NCBI GenBank assembly: GCA_016875195.1
Contig: VGRY01000043.1
Coordinates: forward strand, 1-36,545
Origin: Deltaproteobacteria bacterium
GTDB taxonomy: Bacteria > Desulfobacterota > BSN033 > UBA1163
Direction: 5' to 3'
Length of the DNA stretch: 36,545 nucleotides
Made by a program: the position numbers and the translations under genes. The notes below the pieces were generated by a model. The model ran no database searches, was not told the origin of the DNA, and worked only from the letters and a program-made list of their open reading frames with translations. Shown in pieces: positions 1 through 7,974 of the stretch (positions are counted from its first letter, which is position 1; each line of letters opens with the position of its first letter).

Positions 1-147
1 TAATGGTTCCATGATGCCTCCTGTCGGAGAACATCTTAAGTCGAAAATAAGGAATTTGCCAGCTTTGAAAAAAAAGAGATTTGTGAAATGTTTTCAATGC
101 CTTAAACTAAAACCCCGATCACCCTCTATTACGTCTTACTGAGGTAA

Positions 148-258
148 AGTGAGAATTTTTTTAAACTTCCTTCTCAGATGTCCGTCAATGATAAAGGAGA
201 AGTATTTATTGCGGACCGGGGCAACAGCCGGGTTCAGGTGTTTACGATTGTTCGGTAA
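148..258 (+). pseudogene. C-terminal remnant of an NHL-repeat protein
   Basis: Frame 1 from the stop at 145-147 to the stop at 256-258 translates to a sequence ending in DKGEVFIADRGNSRVQVF plus four residues. This matches the NHL-repeat consensus (V/I-A-D-x-G-N-S-R-V/I-Q-V-F), the unit of a beta-propeller blade. Only one blade is left and there is no credible start, so it is read as the decayed tail of a larger gene whose front is missing. An in-frame ATG at 178 lacks a ribosome site. The original function cannot be told. Confidence 0.6.
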
Positions 259-278
259 TTGATTTATAAAATCTCCTC

Positions 279-304
279 TACCCCCTTTTTTGCCAAAGAG
301 GGGA
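279..304. repeat. Palindromic intergenic repeat, C5Tn-GCCAAAG-AG4 type
   Basis: A pyrimidine tract, TTTGCCAAAGAGGGG and A-rich flanks form a hairpin. Closely related palindromes occur at 13425-13443 and 13484-13508. Together they look like a dispersed REP-type family found between genes. Confidence 0.5.
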
Positions 305-369
305 AAAGAGTTAAGCGAGAATGAGTTCGATCGGGATTGAAGGATGATTCTCGCACTGCTCCTGCCAAA

Positions 370-394
370 TATTTTCTCTTTTGATTTTTGAGCC
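370..394. repeat. 25-bp exact direct repeat, left copy
   Basis: The 25 bases beginning TATTTTCTCTTTTGATTT and ending TTGAGCC recur exactly and in the same orientation at 1846-1870. The two copies bracket the AAA ATPase gene and its leader. Confidence 0.7.
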
Positions 395-511
395 AATCTC
401 CCCCCTCAAGACCAACATTCACTGGATGATATGACTTCGGTTTTAAAAAGGATTTACCTCGTTAGAAAGTCCGCTGCTTGCCCCGTGCGAAGCTTAGCTT
501 TTATCGGGATG

Positions 512-550
512 TGAGCCTTCCCGTTAGAAGGGAGAAGCTCATCTAACGGG
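512..550 (+). promoter_or_regulatory. Two mutually exclusive hairpins upstream of the AAA ATPase gene
   Basis: Bases 520-528 (CCCGTTAGA) pair perfectly with 542-550 (TCTAACGGG), followed by a T-rich run. The same left arm can instead join a shorter hairpin at 512-540 (GAGC...TTCCC with GGGA...GCTC). The two folds cannot coexist. This fits an attenuator or an inverted-repeat element end, 48 bases before the gene start. No known riboswitch class was recognised. Confidence 0.35.
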
Positions 551-598
551 GTTTACTTTTCCATGCGAGTATTTTAAGATATATCATAAAATACAGGC

Positions 599-1765
599 GT
601 GTATTTTCTGATAGGGATAAAAAAAGTGGGAAAACATATCGCGCGGTATATTGAACAATCAATTAGTGATGATGTTAAAAGAAAAATGGTTTTTATCGGA
701 GGACCACGTCAGTCAGGAAAGACGACCCTTGCCAAATATCTATGCCAAAAAGCAGGTTTTGACGTTACAAAACGATACCTGACCTGGGATGACGCTGAAG
801 ATCGAGAAAACATCATACGTGAGCGTTTTCCGTCCGGATCAGGCTTTCTCATCCTTGACGAGATCCATAAATACTCACGATGGCGGCAGGTCGTAAAAGG
901 ACTTTTTGATAAAAGGGGGGAGGAACTTCAAATCCTTGTTACCGGTAGTGCCCGGTTGGATTATTATCGACGTGGAGGGGATTCTCTGCAAGGGCGGTAT
1001 CATTTTTATCGACTATTTCCTTTGTCATGTGCTGAATTAGGTGCTTCCACAAGTACTGTCATACAGGATCTGCTAGTTTATGGCGGTTTTCCAGAGCCTT
1101 TTTTGCTACAGTCGGAAAAGGAGAGCCGGCGTTGGAGTAGAGAATATCGCTCTCGTGTTGTCCAGGGAGATCTGTCCGATCTCGAACAAGTGCAAGATGT
1201 GGGGGTGATAGAAAAGATGGTTATCCGTATGCCCGACCTTGTTGGATCTCCACTCTCGCTTAATGCCCTGAGAGAGGATCTCCAGGTTTCACATCAATCC
1301 GTAACACGCTGGGTGGGTATGCTTGAAAACCTCTATATGATTTTCAGAATTTATCCATTTGGCGCCTCCAAAATACGGGCAGTAAAAAAAGAGGCCAAAC
1401 ATTACCATCTTGATTGGACTGTGGTTTCAGATATGGGATTGCGCTTTGAAAACCTGGTTGCATGTCACCTATTGAAGTGGATTTTCTTTTTACAGGATAC
1501 CGAGGGGCGCGATATCGAACTCCGCTATTTTAGAGATATGGATAAAAGAGAGGTGGATTTTGTAATCGTTGAAGAGAGTGTCCCGACACAATTTATTGAA
1601 TGCAAATCGTCAGGAAAAACTCCAAGTCCCTCTCTTCGTTACCTTAAAGCCCGTTTTCCCTCCGTCCAGGCCATCCAATTGGTTCTTGATGAAGATATGG
1701 ATATCATAACCAAGGAAGGGATTCGGATTTGCTCTCCCCATCTTTATCTTAAGGATTTAGTTTAA
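599..1765 (+). CDS. AAA ATPase with C-terminal DUF4143
   Basis: This 388-residue protein belongs to the AAA_14/DUF4143 family of archaeal-type ATPases. A Walker A motif (GGPRQSGKTT) lies at residues 34-43, Walker B (LILDEIH) at 84-90 and a sensor-like TGSA near 115-118. The C-terminal half is the DUF4143 region, ending in a PD-(D/E)xK-like nuclease signature: EVD at 318-320, then ECK at 334-336. Family members are common accessory genes of unknown physiological role, often carried by transferred segments. The annotated start is a GTG; a second GTG nine codons later (625) is also possible. It stands alone and is bracketed by an exact 25-bp direct repeat, which hints at insertion. The family assignment is firm; the function is not. 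Confidence 0.85.
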   Translation: MYFLIGIKKVGKHIARYIEQSISDDVKRKMVFIGGPRQSGKTTLAKYLCQKAGFDVTKRYLTWDDAEDRENIIRERFPSGSGFLILDEIHKYSRWRQVVKGLFDKRGEELQILVTGSARLDYYRRGGDSLQGRYHFYRLFPLSCAELGASTSTVIQDLLVYGGFPEPFLLQSEKESRRWSREYRSRVVQGDLSDLEQVQDVGVIEKMVIRMPDLVGSPLSLNALREDLQVSHQSVTRWVGMLENLYMIFRIYPFGASKIRAVKKEAKHYHLDWTVVSDMGLRFENLVACHLLKWIFFLQDTEGRDIELRYFRDMDKREVDFVIVEESVPTQFIECKSSGKTPSPSLRYLKARFPSVQAIQLVLDEDMDIITKEGIRICSPHLYLKDLV

Positions 1766-1845
1766 CGAAAAACCTTACATTAGGAATTTTGCAGTAGGCC
1801 CATTGGCGTGTCCTGCTTTTTATTAAGCGCTCGGCATTCTCATCT

Positions 1846-1870
1846 TATTTTCTCTTTTGATTTTTGAGCC
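1846..1870. repeat. 25-bp exact direct repeat, right copy
   Basis: Exact same-orientation copy of bases 370-394. It lies 81 bases after the AAA ATPase stop and 57 bases before the next gene. Confidence 0.7.
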
Positions 1871-1926
1871 TTTCCGTAATAAAATATATTATAGTGTTCA
1901 TATGAGGTCAGGAGGGAGGAATAATC

Positions 1927-2163
1927 ATGAAGTGTTATATCTGTGCGAAGTTGGGAGTGGATACAGATGCAGTGGCGATTTGTATTGTCTGCGGGATGGG
2001 ACTCTGTCTGGGACATGCTTTTAAGCAGGAGCTGCCGGTGCGGGATATGATCGATTGGGGGTTTGGAGAAGAGAAGGTGACCTGTCCCCATACTCTTCCG
2101 CGGTTCATTTGTGCCGAATGCAAGCTGGCCATTGAGCAGAGGAAGAAGGTAGAGAGGAAATAA
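1927..2163 (+). CDS. DUF2180-like small zinc-knuckle protein
   Basis: A 78-residue protein with paired cysteines and histidines: CYIC at 3-6, CIVC at 19-22, C27 and H30, CPH at 53-55 and CAEC at 62-65. The pattern and length match DUF2180, small proteins best known from archaea that probably bind zinc. A strong ribosome site (AGGAGGGAGGA) precedes the ATG. The cysteine spacing suggests a structural zinc ribbon or B-box-like fold; no catalytic site is visible. It may be cotranscribed with the response regulator 44 bases downstream. Function unknown. Confidence 0.75.
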   Translation: MKCYICAKLGVDTDAVAICIVCGMGLCLGHAFKQELPVRDMIDWGFGEEKVTCPHTLPRFICAECKLAIEQRKKVERK

Positions 2164-2207
2164 TAGGTTCGGAGTTCGGAGTAAAAAAAGATTGTTTTTT
2201 TCTTTAA

Positions 2208-2591
2208 ATGGACGATAATAAACTTATGAAAAAGATATTGGTGGTTGAGGATGAGGAAGGGTTGAGGCTTCTGTATCAAGAGGAACTCGAGGCAGAAGGT
2301 TATGAGATCATCACTGCCCGAAATGGGAAAGAGGCTATCCAGAAGTTGGAAGAGGGGAAGCCTGATCTGATCATCCTCGACATCGTCATGCCTGTGATGG
2401 ATGGAATGGAAGCGCTTGGCCGGATCGTTGGAAAAGACAGGAAGATCCCCATCATCCTTAATAGCTCCTACTCCGGATATCGCGAGGATTTCATGAGTTG
2501 GGTGGCAGATGCCTATGTGACGAAATCGAGCGATCTCGAGGAGCTAAAAGCCAAAGTGAAGGAGCTTCTGAAAAAAGGTAAGACCAGATGA
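2208..2591 (+). CDS. Stand-alone response regulator receiver domain (CheY-like)
   Basis: A single receiver domain of 127 residues. The acidic pocket is E14-D15, the phosphorylated aspartate is D58 (LIILDIVMP), the switch serine is S86 or S87 and the conserved lysine is K106 (VTKSSD). There is no output domain, so it would act by protein contact. The ATG at 2226 (MKKILVVEDE) is an equally good family-like start, since neither has a clear ribosome site. Its stop overlaps the glgC start by four bases (ATGA), which implies translational coupling. The cognate histidine kinase is not in the window. Confidence 0.85.
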   Translation: MDDNKLMKKILVVEDEEGLRLLYQEELEAEGYEIITARNGKEAIQKLEEGKPDLIILDIVMPVMDGMEALGRIVGKDRKIPIILNSSYSGYREDFMSWVADAYVTKSSDLEELKAKVKELLKKGKTR

Positions 2592-3793
2592 AGAAGGTTG
2601 TCACCATGCTCCTCGCAGGGGGGCGAGGCGAGAGGCTCTATCCCCTGACACGGGATCGAGCCAAACCGGCTGTCCCTTTTGGCGCCATCTACCGGATCAT
2701 CGACTTCACCCTTTCCAATTGTATCCATTCAGAGATCAGGCACATCAATATCCTCACCCAGTATAAGTCCACGTCGTTACATCGCCACATCCAATTAGGC
2801 TGGGATATTCTTTCCACGGCGCTTGGGGAATTCATAGAGGTAGTTCCGGCACAGCAGAGGATCGATGAGCATTGGTATCAGGGGACGGCGGATGCCATCT
2901 TCCAGAATATTTATATTTTCCAGAACGAAAAGCCGGATCTCGTCCTCATCCTCTCGGGCGACCACATCTATAAGATGGACTACCGGAAGATGATTGCCTA
3001 TCACCGGGAAAAGAAAGCCGATTTAACTGTGGCTGCCATCAGGATGGACAAGGGATTGTCGAGGGAGTTCGGTGTGATTGAGGTTGACAGGGATTGGCGG
3101 ATCATCGGATTCCAGGAAAAACCTGAAACCCCTAAAACCATCCCTGGAGATCCCGAAGGGATCCTGGCATCGATGGGAATTTATATCTTCAATACGGAAA
3201 TTCTGGTGAGACGGCTCATCGAGGATGCGCGGTCCGATTCAAACCACGATTTTGGAAAAGATATTATTCCCTCGATGATCGAAAAGGATCGGATATTCGC
3301 ATTTGACTTCAGAGAAGGGGATCCTGGAAAAGAAGGATATTGGAGAGATGTGGGGACGATAGATGCTTACTATGAAGCCAATATGGATCTGGTGTCGGTT
3401 ACCCCCAGCCTCAATCTCTATGATCCTTATTGGTCTATTTTTACCTATCAACTTCCTCATCCCCCTGCCAAGACCGTTTTGGAAGAAAAAGGAAGAACAG
3501 GCACCGCTCTCAATTCTATCATCTCGAATGGATGTATCATCAGCGGTGGCAATGTGAAGAGATCGATTCTTTCACCAAGGGTCATGGTCCACAGTTACGC
3601 AGAAGTTGAAGATTCGATCCTTCTTGAGGGTGTGGATGTGGGGAGAAATGCGAAGATCCGCAAAGCAATAGTTGAAAAGGATGTCCAGATCCCTGAGGGA
3701 ATGAAGATCGGTTACAATCTTGACGAGGATGCGAAACGGTTCACAGTGACTGAGTCAGGCATTGTCGTTGTTCCGAAGTGGATCAAACTCTAA
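2588..3793 (+). CDS. glgC: Glucose-1-phosphate adenylyltransferase
   Basis: ADP-glucose pyrophosphorylase makes ADP-glucose and pyrophosphate from ATP and glucose-1-phosphate, the committed step of bacterial glycogen synthesis. The N-terminal nucleotidyltransferase signature LAGGRGERLYPLT sits at residues 9-21, followed by RAKPAVPFG. The catalytic-domain motif SGDHIYKMDY lies near 121-130. A left-handed beta-helix region fills the last ~110 residues. At 401 residues the length is usual for GlgC. It overlaps the upstream response regulator by four bases. No other glycogen gene is nearby, so the coupling to a signalling protein is notable. The enzyme is normally allosterically controlled by sugar phosphates. 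Confidence 0.95.
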   Translation: MKKVVTMLLAGGRGERLYPLTRDRAKPAVPFGAIYRIIDFTLSNCIHSEIRHINILTQYKSTSLHRHIQLGWDILSTALGEFIEVVPAQQRIDEHWYQGTADAIFQNIYIFQNEKPDLVLILSGDHIYKMDYRKMIAYHREKKADLTVAAIRMDKGLSREFGVIEVDRDWRIIGFQEKPETPKTIPGDPEGILASMGIYIFNTEILVRRLIEDARSDSNHDFGKDIIPSMIEKDRIFAFDFREGDPGKEGYWRDVGTIDAYYEANMDLVSVTPSLNLYDPYWSIFTYQLPHPPAKTVLEEKGRTGTALNSIISNGCIISGGNVKRSILSPRVMVHSYAEVEDSILLEGVDVGRNAKIRKAIVEKDVQIPEGMKIGYNLDEDAKRFTVTESGIVVVPKWIKL

Positions 3794-3820
3794 AAACCGT
3801 TACGAGTTACAGGTTTCAAG

Positions 3821-4000
3821 TTACAGGTTGATCTCGAGGAGATCACTGATATTAATTTCAAGCATTTTGGCCGAAGCGAGGATCCGACTGGCATTTCGGT
3901 CAACTGCTTGAATCCCGCCGGAGAGTTCTTTAAGTTCCTGGGCCGCCTTCTTAATCTTCTTGATTCGAACATCCATCTGTTTTAGCTTCGTCAAGCTCAT
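3821..4000 (-). CDS. Small helical protein of unknown function
   Basis: A 59-residue, charged, helix-forming protein beginning MSLTKLKQMDVRIKKIKKAA. The start at 4000 is preferred because GAGAGG lies seven bases upstream; a longer frame to 4069 would begin inside repeated AT-rich sequence. The heptad-like leucine and isoleucine spacing suggests a coiled coil. It is convergent with glgC and upstream of nothing obvious. No family was recognised. Confidence 0.45.
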   Translation of the reverse strand: MSLTKLKQMDVRIKKIKKAAQELKELSGGIQAVDRNASRILASAKMLEINISDLLEINL

Positions 4001-4009
4001 GGTTTTACC

Positions 4010-4172
4010 TCTCATCATCATAAATTCGAATTTCGGGCGAAGCGTCCGTCTCGGACCAATCCGAAACAAATTCTAAATTCGAATTTCTAAATGTTCCAAA
4101 CTTACCTGCTTTAATTTTGAATTTCGGTTATTTGGAATTGTTTCGAAATTCGTATTTCGTGCTTCGGATTTT
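4010..4172. repeat. Cluster of AAATTCGAATTT-type palindromic repeats
   Basis: TAAATTCGAATTTC occurs twice (about 4020 and 4074), with related GAAATTCGTATTTCG and TTTTGAATTTCGG nearby. This is dispersed intergenic repeat material with no coding content. Confidence 0.5.
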
Positions 4173-4175
4173 TAA

Positions 4176-5525
4176 TTAACTGTGTTTCCTCAGATCCTTA
4201 AACCTTTTTGCTTTCACTTCATAACGGGGAAGCGAGTTAAAAGGATGAACTTCAATATTGTAGCCGAGGTTTGTCTTCAGCCTCAGTTGGTCCTTTAACT
4301 GAGCAAGGATTGGTTCTCGATTTCCCTCTGCATCGGGCAATAGTTCAATTTTGAGAGTGAGGTCATCAAGGTCGCCCTTCTTTGTAACCACTACTTCAAA
4401 CTCATTGCTCAGACCACTGATTGAACGAACGACCTCCTCAATCGCAGAAGGAGCGATCAGAACACCTTTGATCTTGGTGATGTCGTCCGCCCTTCCGACG
4501 ACTCCACCCTTAATAACACGGAACGTCCTCCCGCAGGGGCAGGGGTCTTTTGCCCATTCTGCGACATCTTTTGAATCAAAACGGATGCAAGGCTGAGCCA
4601 TGCGGTCCAGAGCCGTGATGACAATCTTTCCCCTTCGGCCTGGCTCCTCGATGATCTCCCCTGTTTCAATATCTTCCAACTGGGTGAGAAAGAGGGCTTC
4701 GTTGATATGGAGACCGCCTGGCTGGGCTGTACATTCGAAACCCCATGCCCCGATCTCAGTGGCTCCCACATGATCGTAGACCTTGGCTCCCCAGGCCTCC
4801 TCCATCCTCTGCTTGGTGGACGGGATGCTTGCCCCTGGCTCACCGGCACAGGTAATTTTTCTGATGGTGAGATCTTTTGCAGGTTCAATCCCCAATTTCT
4901 TTTTAGCGGCATCAGCCATTCCCAGCACATAGGTCGGGGTTGCCATCATAGCTGTCGCTTTTAGTTCCTGAATTTTTAAGATGCGTGCCTCTGTATCGAG
5001 CACCCCTCCTGGCACGACTTCGCACCCGACCTTTTCAGCCGCGTAATGACCTGCCCAGAAGGCGACAAAAATATTGTATCCAAATGGAATAAAGACACGG
5101 TCCAGTCTCCGGTATCCCTGGGCATAGAGGAGGTAAGCCCAGCACTCTGCCCACCACTCCCAGTCCTGCCAGGTATCGGGTTGATAGACCGGTGAGCCTG
5201 TTGTTCCGCTGGTCTGCCGGAACTCGGTAACCTCTTCGAGAGGGACACAGAGGGCATCGCCGTAAGGAAATGGATCTTTTCTCTGGATGTCCCTCATCAT
5301 GGACTTCTCCACTTTCGGGACTCTGGCCACATCTTCATAGGATTTGATGTCTCCGGGTTCAAGGCCGGCCTCCTGGTAGAGTTTCCGATGAAACTTGGAC
5401 CGCTCATAAGCCCACTGAACAATGTTTTTAAATTTCTTGAGTTGAAGCGCTCTCATCTGTTCAGGCGGAAGAGTTTCTACGACCGGGTTCCAGTAATTCT
5501 CACGTGTTATTTTTTTAACAACCAT
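4176..5525 (-). CDS. PaaK-like acyl/aryl-CoA ligase
   Basis: A 449-residue member of the phenylacetate-CoA ligase branch of adenylate-forming enzymes, which activate a carboxylic acid with ATP and CoA. The phosphate-binding loop TSGTTGSP starts at residue 105. The family motifs CAGEPGASIP, GATEIGAWG and CPCGRTFRV follow in the expected order, and the C-terminal hinge domain is complete. The start at 5525 is chosen because GAGGAG lies seven bases upstream; the ATG five codons earlier has no such site. It is monocistronic and shares its fold and motif order with the ligase at 29370. The substrate cannot be read from the sequence; phenylacetate itself or another aryl acid is plausible. Confidence 0.85.
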   Translation of the reverse strand: MVVKKITRENYWNPVVETLPPEQMRALQLKKFKNIVQWAYERSKFHRKLYQEAGLEPGDIKSYEDVARVPKVEKSMMRDIQRKDPFPYGDALCVPLEEVTEFRQTSGTTGSPVYQPDTWQDWEWWAECWAYLLYAQGYRRLDRVFIPFGYNIFVAFWAGHYAAEKVGCEVVPGGVLDTEARILKIQELKATAMMATPTYVLGMADAAKKKLGIEPAKDLTIRKITCAGEPGASIPSTKQRMEEAWGAKVYDHVGATEIGAWGFECTAQPGGLHINEALFLTQLEDIETGEIIEEPGRRGKIVITALDRMAQPCIRFDSKDVAEWAKDPCPCGRTFRVIKGGVVGRADDITKIKGVLIAPSAIEEVVRSISGLSNEFEVVVTKKGDLDDLTLKIELLPDAEGNREPILAQLKDQLRLKTNLGYNIEVHPFNSLPRYEVKAKRFKDLRKHS

Positions 5526-5688
5526 TTTCAATCTCCTCAATTAGAAAAATATGTGTCAGTGTCAGTAACCAAATCTGGCAAGATTTTAAGAACTCGCCAG
5601 AGGTTTGTCAACACCGATTTTTTATTGTGATTTTTTTATTGAAAATCTCGCCTAAGGAGAATATCTTTTAAATAGAGGGGGAATCAAA

Positions 5689-6315
5689 ATGTCGCAGATC
5701 ATCGTTGCACAAAATATTCATGGAATTGTTTTAGCTGCCGATAACCAGGCCATCCGGTTGAACGAAAAAGGGGAAGAGATTTCTTTAAAGATGGACCGCC
5801 TCATTCCGATTGCAACCCATTGTGGACTTCTGGTCACTGGAGCAGCTGAAGGAACAGATATGGGAAAGACCTTGGGAAAGTTCATTCAGGAGGAGGGGAT
5901 GACCGATGTACAGGATATCTATGGGGCAAGCCTCGCTTTTCTCTCTACAGAATATGAGCGGTTTATGAGGAAGAAATGTGAGCTTCTGCCCATTGATCCC
6001 CTCCACCAGGTCTCCTTTATTCTGGCCGGAAGGACAGAGAGGGATAAGGAGATGCCTTTTCGCCTGTACTTTCTCTGGACCAAGAAGAAACTTCCAAGGC
6101 TGGATGGAGACGAGATTTCGTATACCTTCTCGCTTCCGCGGAGGATGGGGTTGGAGTTTCAGCTCAACAAGATGGGCAAGGAGAATGCCCCTCTCCATGA
6201 GGTTTTAAAGAAGGTGACCGAAGGGATGGGTCAGTTAAAAGCAAGGGGAGGAGCGAGTTCCTTTCTCTCTTATGCTACGATTACTCTGGATGGGTTTCAA
6301 TCCATCAACCCCTGA
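5689..6315 (+). CDS. Proteasome-like Ntn-hydrolase-fold protein
   Basis: A 208-residue protein whose opening (IIVAQNIHGIVLAADNQA) resembles the first strands of proteasome beta subunits (G-V-V-L-A-A-D-x-R-A). It continues with K-M-D-R-L-I-P-I and LLVTGAAEGTD, which match the K-I-x-I-I and SGxxAD regions of that fold. The sequence begins MSQ rather than exposing a clear catalytic threonine, so peptidase activity is doubtful unless it is processed. A good ribosome site (GAGGGGGAATCAAA) fixes the start. Its 3' end overlaps the convergent deacetylase gene by 19 bases. Role unknown. Confidence 0.55.
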   Translation: MSQIIVAQNIHGIVLAADNQAIRLNEKGEEISLKMDRLIPIATHCGLLVTGAAEGTDMGKTLGKFIQEEGMTDVQDIYGASLAFLSTEYERFMRKKCELLPIDPLHQVSFILAGRTERDKEMPFRLYFLWTKKKLPRLDGDEISYTFSLPRRMGLEFQLNKMGKENAPLHEVLKKVTEGMGQLKARGGASSFLSYATITLDGFQSINP

Positions 6316-7052
6316 AGGAAGCTCTTCACATTTCTTCCAAGGACAGAATGGTTATAGCCACCCTCGAGAACGCCAAAGCGTCTTCCCTGGCAGTTTTCAA
6401 GGGAAAACTCTCTGGCCCATTTCCCGATCGTATGATAATCCTCGGTCTTTAGAAGTCCTCCCCAGTCTTCATCGTGGCGATCGAATCCGGCGGAGATGGC
6501 AATGATGTCATAATCCTTATCGCTTCCGAGAGTCTGTTGAATAGAATCGAGGAAGGTCTGACGATGTGCTCCCTCGGGATGGAAATAAGTCACTGACCTG
6601 TTTCCTGAAAATGTATTGGCCGTGCCATCGCCGTAATGTAGATCGAAATCGAGGATGAGCGCCCGGTTGATCTTCTCCTCATGGAGGAGTTTTTTGATAG
6701 CAATGGCGATATTGTTGAAATAGCAGAAGCCCCAGCAGGAATGGGGGCTGGCATGGTGCCCAGGAGGACGGATAAGGCCGAAGGAGGGTTGGCCCTCAAA
6801 GGCTAACTCTCCTGCACGGATGGCTCCTCCTGCAGCAAGAAGCCCGATCTCATAAACCAATGGATCGTTTTTGACAGACTGGATGTGATGCCTTCCGTGG
6901 ACTCTCTGGATGTCCCTTTCTGCGGCAGGTTCTGGTTCGATAAATTCAAAGTCTTTCTCCAGCGCCTTTACAATCGCCTCCATCCTTCCCGGAGCCGCCG
7001 CCGGATCGGACGTATAAACTTCGTAGAACCTCGGATGAAAAATAACTTTCAT
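6297..7052 (-). CDS. Histone-deacetylase-family amidohydrolase
   Basis: A 251-residue member of the HDAC/AcuC/acetylpolyamine amidohydrolase superfamily, zinc enzymes that remove acyl groups from amines. All signatures are present: RPPGHHA with the H99-H100 pair, GFCYFNN, DFDLHYGDGT with metal ligands D137 and H139, ISAGFDRH with D191, and the catalytic-tyrosine motif LEGGYN. It is shorter than most family members (300 or more residues) but keeps the core. Substrates in bacteria range from acetyl-CoA synthetase to polyamines; none is indicated by the neighbours. A ribosome site AGGGGAATCTT precedes the ATG. Confidence 0.9.
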   Translation of the reverse strand: MKVIFHPRFYEVYTSDPAAAPGRMEAIVKALEKDFEFIEPEPAAERDIQRVHGRHHIQSVKNDPLVYEIGLLAAGGAIRAGELAFEGQPSFGLIRPPGHHASPHSCWGFCYFNNIAIAIKKLLHEEKINRALILDFDLHYGDGTANTFSGNRSVTYFHPEGAHRQTFLDSIQQTLGSDKDYDIIAISAGFDRHDEDWGGLLKTEDYHTIGKWAREFSLENCQGRRFGVLEGGYNHSVLGRNVKSFLQGLMD

Positions 7053-7132
7053 AAGATTCCCCTATAGCCCATTGTTCGAAGACGCTGCGCTGATAAAAAA
7101 AGCTACCCTATATTATCATACCCTCCCCCAAA

Positions 7133-7161
7133 TTGACAACCTGTCCAAATTGATATATGAT
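7133..7161 (+). promoter_or_regulatory. Sigma-70 promoter of the CopG/PIN module
   Basis: TTGACA at 7133-7138 and TATGAT at 7156-7161 are separated by 17 bases. They sit 34 bases before the antitoxin start. A short inverted repeat (TATAT/ATATA, 7161-7175) next to the -10 box could be the antitoxin operator. Confidence 0.6.
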
Positions 7162-7194
7162 ATATACAAGATATACATTAGCGGAGGTAAGCCG

Positions 7195-7443
7195 ATGACA
7201 ACCCAAATGATTGTCAGAATAGATTCGGAAGTCAAAGAACGGTTTAATAAGCTCGCCAGGGTGGAAGGCAAGACTTCAAGTCAGATGGTGAGAGAATTGA
7301 TCGAAGGCTACATCAAAGAACGGGATATTGGCGCCTATGTTGATGACCTCTGGGACAGAATCGGAGGGAAATTAAGGTCCAAAGGAGTGAGGCAAAAAGA
7401 TATAAGTCGGGCGATTAAAGAGGTAAGAAAAAGCCGATCATGA
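7195..7443 (+). CDS. Ribbon-helix-helix (CopG-type) antitoxin
   Basis: An 82-residue protein. Its N-terminal strand TTQMIVRID and the following helices (EVKERFNKLARVEGKTSSQMVRELI, paraphrased positions 10-34) form a ribbon-helix-helix DNA-binding domain. The charged C-terminal tail would bind the toxin. The start at 7195 has GGAGG seven bases upstream, so the longer frame to 7072 is rejected. It overlaps the PIN toxin by four bases (ATGA), the usual arrangement of antitoxin before toxin. It is probably autoregulated through the promoter-proximal repeat. Confidence 0.8.
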   Translation: MTTQMIVRIDSEVKERFNKLARVEGKTSSQMVRELIEGYIKERDIGAYVDDLWDRIGGKLRSKGVRQKDISRAIKEVRKSRS

Positions 7444-7847
7444 AGGCCGTTATTGATACTAACCTCTTTGTTTCGTCCTTTTTTGGGGGCAATCCCCGGA
7501 GGATCATAGGCCTCTGGAAAATGGGGAAGATTATTCTTTGCCTATCAAAGGATATTCTTGTTGAATATATCGATGTCCTGCAAAGGGTTGGATTAAACGA
7601 TGAAGATGAGATAGAGGAGCTTCTATCCCTATTTGCAAAAGGGGTAAATATCATTTTTACTATAAAAACCCCAAAAATCATAGCGGTGAAGACAGATCCT
7701 GATGACAATAAATTCATAGAATGCGCCATTGCATTGAGGGCAGAGGTCATCATCACAGGAGATAAAGCATTAAGAGCGGTGGATGAATATAGAGGGATTA
7801 AGATATTATCCCCTCAACAGTTTTTAATGAGCTATAAAATTTGCTAA
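7440..7847 (+). CDS. PIN-domain toxin (COG1569-type ribonuclease)
   Basis: A 135-residue PIN-domain protein of the putative toxin family COG1569. The acidic metal-binding residues fall where expected: D6 in AVIDTNLF, E42 in ILVEYI, D89 in DPDDNKFIECA and D108 in IITGDK. PIN toxins are magnesium-dependent RNases that cleave RNA to slow growth, held in check by the preceding antitoxin. It overlaps that antitoxin by four bases, giving a complete type II module. Confidence 0.85.
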   Translation: MKAVIDTNLFVSSFFGGNPRRIIGLWKMGKIILCLSKDILVEYIDVLQRVGLNDEDEIEELLSLFAKGVNIIFTIKTPKIIAVKTDPDDNKFIECAIALRAEVIITGDKALRAVDEYRGIKILSPQQFLMSYKIC

Positions 7848-7974
7848 GCGACTTCCTGGGCAGTGTGTGAACTGGTGAAGGAACCATTTGAGATAACCAA
7901 AAAGTTGTTTAGATCGTGCAAATTGATAAACAGTTTGGTATCATTAGTGGAGTGAAATATTAAGGAGGTGTGAA

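Larger units (their letters stand above)
1..598. other. Gene-poor left edge
   Basis: No intact gene is supported here. The stretch contains the NHL remnant, a palindromic C/G-tract repeat near 279-304, the left copy of a 25-bp direct repeat (370-394) and a pair of competing hairpins at 512-550. The longest minus-strand frame (136-396) lies across the NHL remnant and the repeats and looks like a shadow. Confidence 0.6.

Noticed and set aside
136..396. 86-residue minus-strand frame
   Set aside because: It crosses an NHL remnant on the other strand and a repeat, has no ribosome site and reads like translated repeat sequence.
1840..2279. Minus-strand frames over the DUF2180 gene
   Set aside because: They are antisense to a gene with a clear family match and strong ribosome site; one begins in the 25-bp repeat.
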